Source: Gaiellasilicea sp037721555
GTDB lineage: Bacteria; Actinomycetota; Thermoleophilia; Gaiellales; Gaiellaceae
Length of the DNA: 10,296 nucleotides
Assembly: GCA_037721555.1 (NCBI GenBank)
Contig: JBBJOI010000064.1
Coordinates: 1-10,296, forward strand
Direction of reading: 5' to 3'
The translations under genes were made by a program, and so were the position numbers. The notes beneath the pieces are model-generated. The model made no database searches. It was not told where the DNA came from and was given only the letters and a program-made list of their open reading frames with translations. The first letter of the stretch is position 1, and every line of letters starts with the position of its first letter. Shown here in pieces: positions 1 to 5,461 of this stretch.

Positions 1-10
1 ACCTAGAGCG

Positions 11-670
11 CTAGACCGTTTCGAGGAAGCGGCCGCAGAGGGCGCGGCCCAGGTCGTTCCATCCCTCGATTCGCTCCCCGGTGGCTCGCCGCAACGCCTC
101 CGGGTCGGGGACATCGGCCGGATCCTCCTCCAGCCAGCTCGCCACGATGCTCGCGGTGACCTCGGCGTGGAACTGGATTCCGACCGCTGCTCCGAGCCGA
201 AACGCCTGTGTCGCGAGGTCGCTTCGTGCGAGCTCGGTCGCGCCGGCCGGCAGCTCGTAGGTGTAGTGGTGCCACTGAAACGCGTCGAACCGGCGCGGGA
301 GCGCGTCCAGCACGGGGTCCTCGCCGATGCGTTCCACGGGCAGCCAGCCCACCTCGGCCTGCGGCGCGGGATGTACCGCGGCGCCGGCGGCCTTCGCGAT
401 CAGCTGCGCACCGAGACAGACGCCGAGCAGCGGCGTTCCGCCGTCGAGGTAGCGCTGCAGGAGCTCGTGCTCGCGCCGCAGCCACGGGTGCTGCGCATCC
501 TGGTCGGGGTGCATCGATCCACCGAAGACGAACACCACATCGTGCCCGGACGGCGGCTCGGCGCCGAGTGGGACGCACCAGGTGTCGAGCTCGTGCCCTG
601 CCGCGGCCACCGTCGTGCCGAAGACGCCGGGCCCGACGTTCGGGCCGTGGGTGATCGCGAGAACCTTCAT
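11..670 (-). CDS. Class I glutamine amidotransferase domain protein (GMP-synthase-like GATase)
   Basis: This 219-aa cytosolic protein has a class I (triad) glutamine amidotransferase fold, which hydrolyses glutamine to glutamate and ammonia. The nucleophile elbow GVCLGAQ puts the catalytic cysteine at residue 85, and GIQFHAE supplies His168 and Glu170, so the triad is complete. It opens with MKVLAITHG and has the FVFGGSMHP strand-loop near residues 47-55, typical of the stand-alone COG0518-like family. No synthetase domain is attached, so the ammonia acceptor cannot be read from the sequence; some relatives are called GMP synthase subunits without proof. I chose the ATG at 670 because the family N-terminus begins there. 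The frame stays open upstream to 814, but that part runs antisense to murI. The gene diverges from murI across only 33 bp. Family call is firm; the specific role is unknown. Confidence 0.85.
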   Translation of the reverse strand: MKVLAITHGPNVGPGVFGTTVAAAGHELDTWCVPLGAEPPSGHDVVFVFGGSMHPDQDAQHPWLRREHELLQRYLDGGTPLLGVCLGAQLIAKAAGAAVHPAPQAEVGWLPVERIGEDPVLDALPRRFDAFQWHHYTYELPAGATELARSDLATQAFRLGAAVGIQFHAEVTASIVASWLEEDPADVPDPEALRRATGERIEGWNDLGRALCGRFLETV

Positions 671-690
671 CTCAGTACTGCCACGCAGCT

Positions 691-696
691 TAGAAT
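691..696 (+). promoter_or_regulatory. Candidate -10 element of a leaderless murI promoter
   Basis: TAGAAT lies 7 nt before the murI ATG (704), the spacing expected when transcription begins at or next to the start codon. No convincing -35 hexamer is seen 16-18 nt upstream and no Shine-Dalgarno sequence precedes the ATG. It sits in the 33-bp gap shared with the divergent amidotransferase gene. It is a pattern match only. Confidence 0.4.
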
Positions 697-703
697 CCCG
701 CGC

Positions 704-1522
704 ATGGATGCGCGTCCGATCGGTGTGTTCGACTCGGGCGTCGGTGGTTTGACGGTGCTGCACGAGTGCCTGGTCACGCTTCCGCACGAGGACTTCGTCT
801 ATCTCGGTGACCACGCCCGGCTGCCCTACGGGCCGCGCCCGCTCGACGAGCTACGCCGGTTCTCGCGCGAGATCGGTGCCTACCTGGAAGCAGGGGGCGT
901 GAAGCTGATCGTCGTCGCGTGCAACTCCGCGACAGCAGCGGCGCTGCCGGAGCTCCAGACGGAGCTGAGGGTGCCGGTCGTCGGCGTGATCGCGCCCGAG
1001 GCGCACGCAGCCGTTCAGGCCACGAGGAACCGCCGGATCGGTCTGTTGGCGACAGAGGCGACGGTCAGGGCGGGCCGGTACGCGGACCTCGTGCACACGC
1101 TGGATGCGGGTGCCGAGCTCTTCTCGGTCGCGTGTCCGGAGCTCGTGCCGCTGATCGAGAGCGACGACCCGTTCGGCGAGCCGACGACCGCCGCCGTCCG
1201 TCGCTACGCCGAGCCGCTGAAGGACGCCAGCGTCGACACCGTCATCCTCGGGTGCACGCACTATCCGCTCATCCGTCCCATCCTGCAGCGTGTCTTCGGT
1301 CGCGGCGTGACGCTCGTGTTCTCGGCCGAGGAAACGGGCCGGGAGGTGGCTCAGACGCTCGCCCGCAAGGGGATTGAGAACGACGTCGAGCGCGAGGGGA
1401 CGTATCGCTTCCTGACGACCGGCGACCCGACCGCCTTCCGAACGATGGGCCGCCGGTTCCTGCAGCTGCCCATTGAGGATGTCGAGGTCGTAGAGGTCGC
1501 GGCGCTGGAGGCTGTTGCATGA
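704..1522 (+). CDS. murI: Glutamate racemase
   Basis: This 272-aa cytosolic enzyme interconverts L- and D-glutamate and supplies D-glutamate for the peptidoglycan stem peptide. The cofactor-independent two-base mechanism is visible. GVFDSGVGGLTV (residues 7-18) carries the conserved Asp10 and Ser11, VACNSATAA gives the first catalytic cysteine (Cys73), and LGCTHYPL gives the second (Cys184) with His186. Length is normal for the family. The frame is open upstream to 167, but I place the start at ATG 704 because MDARPIGVFDSG matches the family N-terminus and the upstream part overlaps the opposite-strand amidotransferase. A TAGAAT hexamer 7 nt upstream suggests a leaderless transcript. Its stop overlaps the rph start by 4 nt (ATGA), so the two are probably co-transcribed; the murI-rph-rdgB order also occurs in other Actinobacteria. 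Confidence 0.95.
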   Translation: MDARPIGVFDSGVGGLTVLHECLVTLPHEDFVYLGDHARLPYGPRPLDELRRFSREIGAYLEAGGVKLIVVACNSATAAALPELQTELRVPVVGVIAPEAHAAVQATRNRRIGLLATEATVRAGRYADLVHTLDAGAELFSVACPELVPLIESDDPFGEPTTAAVRRYAEPLKDASVDTVILGCTHYPLIRPILQRVFGRGVTLVFSAEETGREVAQTLARKGIENDVEREGTYRFLTTGDPTAFRTMGRRFLQLPIEDVEVVEVAALEAVA

Positions 1523-2232
1523 GAAACGACGGCCGTGCGCGCGACGACGAGCTGCGGAGGCTCGACCTCGCACCCGACTTCATCGAGCTGGCCAACGGCT
1601 CGGTGCTCTTCTCGCAGGGTCGGACGCGAGTGCTCTGCACGGCCACCGTCGAGGAGGGTGTCCCACGCTGGCTCTCCCGTTCCGGCCGCGGCTGGATGAC
1701 GGCGGAGTACTCCCTCCTCCCGGCCTCGACGGGCGAGCGCACGCAGAGGGAGGCGACGCGTGGGAAGCAGGGAGGCCGAACGGTCGAGATCCAGCGGCTG
1801 ATCGGCCGCGCCCTGCGCAGCGTCTGCGACTTTGGAGCGCTGGGCGAGCGAACGCTCTGGTTGGACTGCGACGTCTTGCAGGCAGACGGGGGCACGCGCT
1901 GCGCCGCCATCTCGGGGGCTTACGTGGCGGCCAGGCGGGCTCTCGACCGCTTCGGCCTCTCGAAGGCGCTCACGGGCCCGGTGGCCGCCGTGTCGGTCGG
2001 GATCGTCGACGGCCGGCCGCTGCTCGACCTCGACTATTCGGAGGACTCGACCGCAGAGACGGACATGAACGTGGTCATGACGGCCGACGGCAGGCTCGTG
2101 GAGGTGCAGGCGACCGCCGAGCAGGATCCCTTCACGCGGGAGCTGCTTGACGACCTGCTCGACCTCGCCGCGGCGGGGATCGAGGAGATCATGGCGGCTC
2201 AGGACGAGGCGATCGCAGCCGTACGTTCCTGA
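1519..2232 (+). CDS. rph: Ribonuclease PH
   Basis: This 237-aa phosphorolytic 3'-5' exoribonuclease trims tRNA 3' ends, removing nucleotides as nucleoside diphosphates. Family motifs run through the whole protein: RNDGRARDDELR at the N-terminus, GWMTAEYSLLP (58-68), GGRTVEIQRLIGRALR (85-100) with the phosphate-binding Arg87, CDVLQADGGTR (117-127), and DYSEDSTAETDMN (172-184) in the active-site region. The length matches the usual hexameric enzyme of about 240 residues. The start at 1519 is supported by a GGAGG Shine-Dalgarno at 1507-1511 and the 4-nt overlap with murI. The stop TGA (2230-2232) shares two bases with the left end of a repeated element. No key residue appears missing. Confidence 0.95.
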   Translation: MRNDGRARDDELRRLDLAPDFIELANGSVLFSQGRTRVLCTATVEEGVPRWLSRSGRGWMTAEYSLLPASTGERTQREATRGKQGGRTVEIQRLIGRALRSVCDFGALGERTLWLDCDVLQADGGTRCAAISGAYVAARRALDRFGLSKALTGPVAAVSVGIVDGRPLLDLDYSEDSTAETDMNVVMTADGRLVEVQATAEQDPFTRELLDDLLDLAAAGIEEIMAAQDEAIAAVRS

Positions 2233-2395
2233 GAGCTGCTAACACAATGAGGTCTCGTCGGCGGGGTGAAATGGGTGGTGCGAGGCAAGGACGCAGGGAG
2301 CGTCCAGATGGGACATCTGGACGCGACCGAGGACGCCGAGTCGCGCCGCCCAGCGTGCGCTGCCGGCTCAGAGCTTCATTGTGTTAGAGGCACTA
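2231..2395 (+). repeat. Dispersed inverted-repeat-bounded element, copy 1 (165 bp)
   Basis: This copy fills the rph-rdgB gap and is about 88% identical by hand count to the opposite strand of 7098-7269. Its ends form a terminal inverted repeat. The best part is 12 perfect base pairs, CTAACACAATGA at 2239-2250 against TCATTGTGTTAG at 2376-2387, and a weaker match extends outward to about 22 bp per arm. In the centre, 2300-2310 and 2314-2324 form a perfect 11-bp stem with a GGA loop. A second possible stem, GGACGC/GCGTCC (2289-2294 and 2300-2305), overlaps it and is therefore an alternative fold. No convincing target-site duplication is visible. It starts inside the rph stop codon and ends 3 bp before the rdgB ATG. 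It could be a MITE-like element or a dispersed structured RNA motif; I do not recognise it as a named family. Confidence 0.85.
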
Positions 2396-2398
2396 AGC

Positions 2399-2950
2399 AT
2401 GAGGGCGGTGCTCTGCTCGGGTAACCCGCACAAGCTCGAGGAGCTCCAGCTGGCGCTTCTCGGCTGGGAGCTCGAGCTGCTGGACGCGGACGGGTATCCG
2501 CCTGAGGCCGGAGCGAGCTACTACGAGAACGCGGTCGGGAAGGCCAGCTACGGCCGCCACGCCGGGGACGGGAGTGCCTGGATGCTGGGCGAGGACTCCG
2601 GGATCGAGGTCGCAGCGCTTGGCGGCGAGCCCGGCCTCAACTCTGCGCGCTGGTCGGAGCGCGGGCTCGAGGAGCTCCTCGAGCGGCTCGCGGGAACGCG
2701 GCACCGAGCTGCCCGCTACGTCTGCGAGCTCGTGGCCCTCGGGCCGGGCGGCGAGGAGCTCCGGGGAACTGGCATCCTCGAGGGAGCGATCGCGGACGCG
2801 CCGCGCGGCAGCGAGGGGTTCGGCTACGACCCGATCTTCGTCCCCAGCGGCGAGACGCGAACGGTCGCGGAGCTCGGCAACCTCTGGAAGCGCACCCACT
2901 CCCACCGCGCTCTGGCTGCTGCGGCACTGTCTGCCGCGGCCGTGTCCTAG
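2399..2950 (+). CDS. rdgB: XTP/dITP pyrophosphatase (RdgB/HAM1 family)
   Basis: This 183-aa cytosolic pyrophosphatase hydrolyses non-canonical purine triphosphates (ITP, dITP, XTP) to monophosphates and keeps them out of DNA and RNA. Motifs in order are SGNPHKLEEL (7-16), YYENAVGKA (41-49), GEDSGIEVAALGGEPG (64-79) with catalytic Asp66, SEGFGYDPIFVP (138-149), and the C-terminal SHRALA (168-173). Length is slightly below the usual 190-205. I use ATG 2399 because MRAVLCSGN matches the family N-terminus; a GTG at 2381 in frame lies inside the repeat arm. An AGAGG at 2386-2390, 8 nt upstream, is a plausible ribosome-binding site and belongs to that repeat. No promoter is evident, so it may depend on read-through from murI-rph. 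It converges on the minus-strand membrane protein gene. Confidence 0.93.
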   Translation: MRAVLCSGNPHKLEELQLALLGWELELLDADGYPPEAGASYYENAVGKASYGRHAGDGSAWMLGEDSGIEVAALGGEPGLNSARWSERGLEELLERLAGTRHRAARYVCELVALGPGGEELRGTGILEGAIADAPRGSEGFGYDPIFVPSGETRTVAELGNLWKRTHSHRALAAAALSAAAVS

Positions 2951-2960
2951 GCTCAAAGCC

Positions 2961-3002
2961 TCGGCCGTGGCCGTATCGGCCGTGGCCGTATCGGCCGTGG
3001 CC
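2961..3002. repeat. 15-bp tandem repeat, about 2.8 units
   Basis: The unit TCGGCCGTGGCCGTA is repeated exactly at 2961-2975 and 2976-2990 and partly at 2991-3002. It lies in the 78-bp gap between the convergent ends of rdgB and the YihY-type gene. Successive units can pair as GGCCG-TAT-CGGCC hairpins, but no T-tract follows, so it is not a clear intrinsic terminator. A diverged unit may sit in the last codons of rdgB (about 2930-2946), which would suggest the array grew from that sequence. Confidence 0.85.
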
Positions 3003-3028
3003 TGTGCTGAGACTCCGGACCTGGCCGG

Positions 3029-3847
3029 TCAGGCGAGGCCGGAGATCTCCGCCTCCTCGCGACGCGAGCCCACGAACCAGTTCACCTCAGCGCCGAACAC
3101 GATCACGTTCGCCATCACGTACAGCCACACGAGCAGGAGCGCCGAGGTACCGAGCGCCTGCAGTGCGACCACATCTCGGGAGAGGCGCACGAAGAGCGGC
3201 AGCACCTGGAAGGAGACCTGCAGCCCGAGCGCGGCGAACAGCGCTCCCGGCCAGACCTGCCGCAAGGTGAGTTTCGCGTTCGTGAGCCGCTCGTAGGCGA
3301 AGACGAGGAAGACGAAGACGGCGATCGTCGAGACCAGCATTGAGAGGGCGTAGGCGACGATGCCGTTGCCGGTGAAGCCGGGTAGGAAGCGCTGGAGCAG
3401 GTCGAAGCCGACCGAACCGACGACGAGGCTGATGAAGAGGGAGACGATGGAGCCGGCCATAAACAGCGTCGCCAGCGCCTTCCCGCGTACGAACGAGCGA
3501 TTGGGCCGGCCGTAGACGATGTTGAAGGCGGACTCGAGCACGCTGAAGAGCGAAAGGGAGGTCCAGAGGAGGAACGCGCCGCCGATCAGCCCGAGGGTCG
3601 TTGCATTCTCCGTCAACGCCCCGACGACGCGGACGATGTCCTCGATCGAGCTTGAGGGAAACAGCCGGCTCAGCTCCTCGACGAGGTAGCTCGATTCCTC
3701 CGCTCGCCCCGTGAAGCCGAAGAGCGCCAGCGCGAGGAAGATCAGCGAGACGGAGGAGAGCAAGGCGAAGTAGGCGATCATCGCGGCCAGATGCGGCCCG
3801 CGGTCGGCGAAGAACTTGTTGATGGGCGTAGGGAACGGCCGTAGCAC
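3029..3847 (-). CDS. YihY/BrkB (UPF0761-type) inner-membrane protein
   Basis: This 272-aa polytopic membrane protein of the YihY/virulence-factor-BrkB family has six hydrophobic segments by eye, at about residues 23-45, 84-105, 125-147, 162-185, 199-220 and 233-255. The N-terminal FFADRGPHLAAMIAYFALLS and the C-terminal ALGTSALLLVWLYVMANVIVFGAEVN region (split around residues 231-256) are the family's characteristic stretches. The molecular function of the family is not firmly established; the old RNase BN assignment was withdrawn. I chose GTG at 3847 because the family-like sequence begins just after it; the open frame continues to 4378, but that portion runs antisense to the divergent genes and looks low-complexity. 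An ATG at residue 23 would cut into the first membrane segment. The gene is divergent from the Roadblock-like gene with a 47-bp gap. Confidence 0.85.
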   Translation of the reverse strand: MLRPFPTPINKFFADRGPHLAAMIAYFALLSSVSLIFLALALFGFTGRAEESSYLVEELSRLFPSSSIEDIVRVVGALTENATTLGLIGGAFLLWTSLSLFSVLESAFNIVYGRPNRSFVRGKALATLFMAGSIVSLFISLVVGSVGFDLLQRFLPGFTGNGIVAYALSMLVSTIAVFVFLVFAYERLTNAKLTLRQVWPGALFAALGLQVSFQVLPLFVRLSRDVVALQALGTSALLLVWLYVMANVIVFGAEVNWFVGSRREEAEISGLA

Positions 3848-3882
3848 GAACAGGAAGTATGGGCTGCCGAAGAGTGGGCTGT

Positions 3883-3888
3883 TAGGGT
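3883..3888 (+). promoter_or_regulatory. Candidate -10 element of a leaderless promoter for the Roadblock-pyrE operon
   Basis: TAGGGT is separated by 6 nt from the ATG at 3895. No Shine-Dalgarno sequence is present, so a leaderless transcript is plausible. No good -35 hexamer is found at 17-nt spacing. It lies in the 47-bp divergent gap that must also hold the promoter for the minus-strand YihY-type gene. Confidence 0.4.
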
Positions 3889-3894
3889 TGAACG

Positions 3895-4290
3895 ATGGAT
3901 CCGGCGAGTGCGGTGGCGGACCTGACCGAGATCTCCGCACAGGTTCGGTCGGTCGTCGTCTTCGAGGGTGACGGCAGCGTCCTCGCCTCGACCTGGGACG
4001 CAGGCGAAGGCGCAGCCCGCCTGGCGCGGATCGGCCGCGGGCTCCTCGCGGCCGGAGCCGAGGTGCCGCTCGGTGACCACCGGCGGCTGACGCAGGTCGA
4101 GGTCGTCCTGGCAAGCGGGAGCGTCTTCGTCGTGAGCGACGGCGATCGCGGGCTCGCAGCCACCGCAGCGGCCGGCTCGCCCTCCGGGCTCGTGCTCTAC
4201 GACCTGAGGTCCTGCCTGCGGGCCCTGGGCGAGCCGTCCGAAGAGCTCGCAGCGACTCCGTCCGAGCAGCCTTCCGCGGCCGATGCGTAA
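3895..4290 (+). CDS. Roadblock/LC7-like small protein
   Basis: This 131-aa soluble protein resembles the Roadblock/LC7 fold that in bacteria is linked to MglA/Ras-like GTPases. The opening helix (AVADLTEISAQV), then the strand pair VRSVVVFEGDGSVLASTW (18-35), a helix of small residues (about 40-53), and later strands LTQVEVVLASGSVFVVSDGDRGLAAT (split around 65-90) fit that topology. The C-terminal 20 residues are low-complexity (Glu, Ser, Ala, Pro) and probably disordered. No GTPase gene lies next to it. Its last 8 nt overlap the next small gene, which in turn overlaps pyrE, so the three are surely one transcript. The fold assignment comes from pattern recognition and is moderate; the function is unknown. 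An unrelated alpha/beta regulator is the main alternative. Confidence 0.6.
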   Translation: MDPASAVADLTEISAQVRSVVVFEGDGSVLASTWDAGEGAARLARIGRGLLAAGAEVPLGDHRRLTQVEVVLASGSVFVVSDGDRGLAATAAAGSPSGLVLYDLRSCLRALGEPSEELAATPSEQPSAADA

Positions 4291-4477
4291 GACCACTGCC
4301 TTCCTCGTGCTCGGCCTGGCGCCCGTCCTGTATCTCCGACGCCTTCGCGGCAGCACGGCCGAGCGGGTGAGCCTCCACTACGACGATGGCTCGGCAGTGA
4401 CGCTGGAGCGAGGCGCGCCCGGGTTCGATCGCCTGCTCGCGCTCGGCCGGGACGCGCTCGCACTAGCGAATGGATGA
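4283..4477 (+). CDS. Small membrane-anchored protein of unknown function (64 aa)
   Basis: I do not recognise this 64-aa protein. It starts MRKTTAFLVLGLAPVLYLRRLRG: a basic start, one hydrophobic segment (about residues 5-18) and an RRLR stop-transfer-like patch, which suggests a single membrane span with a short cytosolic domain. The remainder (HYDDGSAVTLERGAPGFDRLLALGRDAL) looks like a small folded beta-hairpin plus helix. Gene status is supported by its position: it overlaps the upstream Roadblock-like gene by 8 nt and pyrE by 8 nt, filling exactly the gap between them. It might partner the Roadblock-like protein at the membrane, but that is inference from adjacency only. Confidence 0.65.
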   Translation: MRKTTAFLVLGLAPVLYLRRLRGSTAERVSLHYDDGSAVTLERGAPGFDRLLALGRDALALANG

Positions 4478-5033
4478 GCTCGGGGCGCAGCTGCGGCAGC
4501 ACGCGCTGCTCGAGGGCGACTTCGTCCTGCGCTCGGGCCGCCGCTCGCGCTACTACCTGGACAAGTACCGCTTCGAGACGCGGCCAGACCTGCTAGGACC
4601 GCTCGGCGACCGGCTCGCCGCAGCCGTGCAGCGGTTCGAGCCCGCGACTGTGCGCCTGGCCGGACCGGCGCTCGGAGCGGTGGCGCTGGCCGCGGCTGCC
4701 TCCCTCTCCTCGGGCCTGCCGTTCCTGATCGTGCGCCAGTCCGCGAAGACGTACGGCACCGGCCAGCGCGTCGAAGGCCCGTATGAGCAGGGTGAGCTTG
4801 CTTGCCTGATCGAGGACGTCGTTACCTCGGGCGGAGCGCTGACCGAGGCCGTCGCAGCGCTCCGCGAGGTCGGGCTGGAAGTGCGACAGGCCGTCTGCGT
4901 CGTCGACCGCGAGGAGGGTGGGTCGGACGCGCTCGCCCGCGTCGGAGTCCGCCTGCGCGCGCTCTACACCGGAGGAGAGCTACTGCCGCGACGAGACGAG
5001 CCCGCAACCCGCATGGTTGAGCCAGTCCGATGA
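4470..5033 (+). CDS. pyrE: Orotate phosphoribosyltransferase
   Basis: This 187-aa cytosolic enzyme transfers the ribose-phosphate of PRPP to orotate to form OMP, the fifth step of UMP synthesis. The N-terminal FVLRSGRRSRYYLDKY (18-33) is the usual OPRTase start, RQSAKTYGTGQRVEG (89-103) is the flexible catalytic loop with Lys93, and CLIEDVVTSGGAL (112-124) is the PRPP-binding loop. Length is normal. The ATG at 4470 overlaps the preceding gene by 8 nt and has no clear Shine-Dalgarno sequence, which fits translational coupling. The next pathway enzyme, pyrF, lies 2.3 kb downstream, separated by HU and a repair nuclease. The last codons contain the predicted -35 box for HU. Confidence 0.93.
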   Translation: MDELGAQLRQHALLEGDFVLRSGRRSRYYLDKYRFETRPDLLGPLGDRLAAAVQRFEPATVRLAGPALGAVALAAAASLSSGLPFLIVRQSAKTYGTGQRVEGPYEQGELACLIEDVVTSGGALTEAVAALREVGLEVRQAVCVVDREEGGSDALARVGVRLRALYTGGELLPRRDEPATRMVEPVR

Positions 5034-5045
5034 GGCTGTTAGTGT
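5017..5045 (+). promoter_or_regulatory. Promoter of the HU gene
   Basis: TTGAGC (5017-5022) and TAGTGT (5040-5045) are separated by exactly 17 nt and match vegetative -35 and -10 hexamers reasonably well. The predicted start is near 5052, giving a leader of about 34 nt with a good Shine-Dalgarno site. The -35 box lies within the last codons of pyrE, which lets HU be expressed independently of the pyrimidine operon. Confidence 0.6.
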
Positions 5046-5073
5046 CCTCGCGATTTTCCTGACCCCTGACAAG

Positions 5074-5079
5074 AAGGAG
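5074..5079 (+). promoter_or_regulatory. Ribosome-binding site that fixes the HU start
   Basis: AAGGAG sits 6 nt before the GTG at 5086. It is one of the strongest Shine-Dalgarno matches in the window and decides in favour of the GTG over upstream in-frame starts that would overlap pyrE. Confidence 0.8.
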
Positions 5080-5085
5080 TGGCAA

Positions 5086-5364
5086 GTGACGAAGCAGGAA
5101 TTCGTTGACGCCGTGGCGTCGAAGAGCAACCTGTCTCGGCGCGATGCGGGCGCAGCCGTAGAGGCGTTTCTCGACACCGTGACCGACACACTGAAGTCCG
5201 GCGACACAATCACGTTCACGGGCTTCGGCAAGTTCTCGACCGCCGACCGCGCTGCGCGGGAGGGCGTCAATCCGCGCAACCCCGGCCAGAAGGTGCAGAT
5301 CCCTGCGGCAACCGTCCCGAAGTTCTCGGCGGGCAGCCAGCTGAAGTCGGCCGTCAAGGGCTAG
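5086..5364 (+). CDS. hup: DNA-binding protein HU
   Basis: This 92-aa nucleoid protein binds and bends DNA as a dimer. The sequence matches HU throughout: N-terminal TKQEFVDAVA (2-11), the TGFGKFSTADRAAREG core (45-60), NPRNP (62-66) at the tip of the DNA-binding arm with the intercalating proline Pro66, and the closing PKFSAGSQLK (78-87). It has no lysine/alanine-rich C-terminal tail like that of mycobacterial HupB, so it is the short, classical form. The GTG start is set by the AAGGAG site. The gene is a monocistronic unit, with its own promoter upstream and an intrinsic terminator 16 nt after the stop. HU and IHF families are close, but the single gene and arm sequence favour HU. Confidence 0.93.
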   Translation: MTKQEFVDAVASKSNLSRRDAGAAVEAFLDTVTDTLKSGDTITFTGFGKFSTADRAAREGVNPRNPGQKVQIPAATVPKFSAGSQLKSAVKG

Positions 5365-5380
5365 CTTCGCACCAGGACTC

Positions 5381-5422
5381 GAGGCCCCGGCCGGCGGGCG
5401 ATCCGGGCGGGGCCTCTCTTTT
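5381..5422 (+). terminator. Intrinsic (Rho-independent) terminator after HU
   Basis: GAGGCCCCG (5381-5389) and CGGGGCCTC (5408-5416) form a perfect 9-bp GC-rich stem around an 18-nt loop. A T-rich run (TCTTTT, 5417-5422) follows. It begins 16 nt after the HU stop and ends 5 nt before the next gene's -35 hexamer, insulating the SOS-type promoter from HU transcription. Confidence 0.85.
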
Positions 5423-5426
5423 CACC

Positions 5427-5455
5427 TTGTACACGAACATATGTTCGCTTATGCT
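5427..5455 (+). promoter_or_regulatory. Promoter of the exonuclease/GIY-YIG gene, with embedded LexA operator
   Basis: TTGTAC (5427-5432) and TATGCT (5450-5455) form -35 and -10 boxes with exactly 17-nt spacing. The ATG at 5462 follows the -10 by 6 nt, so the transcript is predicted to start at or beside the start codon, with no leader. The spacer is almost filled by a perfect LexA-type palindrome, so repressor binding would block RNA polymerase. Confidence 0.7.
5434..5447. promoter_or_regulatory. LexA (SOS) box
   Basis: CGAACATATGTTCG is a perfect 14-bp palindrome that fits the GAAC-N4-GTTC operator recognised by LexA in Bacillus and Actinobacteria. It lies between the -35 and -10 boxes of a DNA repair nuclease gene, the classical place for repression. 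The match plus position plus target function make chance unlikely, but the genome's own LexA is not in the window. Confidence 0.8.
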
Positions 5456-5461
5456 CGTCGG

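Noticed and set aside
167..703. N-terminal extension of the murI frame
   Set aside because: It overlaps the opposite-strand amidotransferase with its complete catalytic triad; the racemase family N-terminus starts at 704.
2308..2385. Second frame in the element (MGHLDATEDAESRRPACAAG in copy 1, MRYLDATEDAASRRPACAAG in copy 2)
   Set aside because: It is open in both copies, but changes are not biased to silent positions, it overlaps the conserved hairpin, has no ribosome-binding site, and its downstream part differs completely. More copies could reopen the question.
2247..2387. 46-codon open frame (starts MRSRRRGEMGG) inside repeat copy 1
   Set aside because: In copy 2 the 7-bp insertion shifts this frame and it soon stops, so it is not preserved between copies.
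4918..5085. Upstream in-frame start for HU adding 56 residues
   Set aside because: It overlaps pyrE in another frame and is not HU-like; the AAGGAG site fixes the GTG at 5086.
5441..5461. ATG at 5441 as start of the exonuclease/GIY-YIG protein
   Set aside because: It lies inside the LexA palindrome and upstream of the -10 box, so it would not be transcribed from the predicted promoter.
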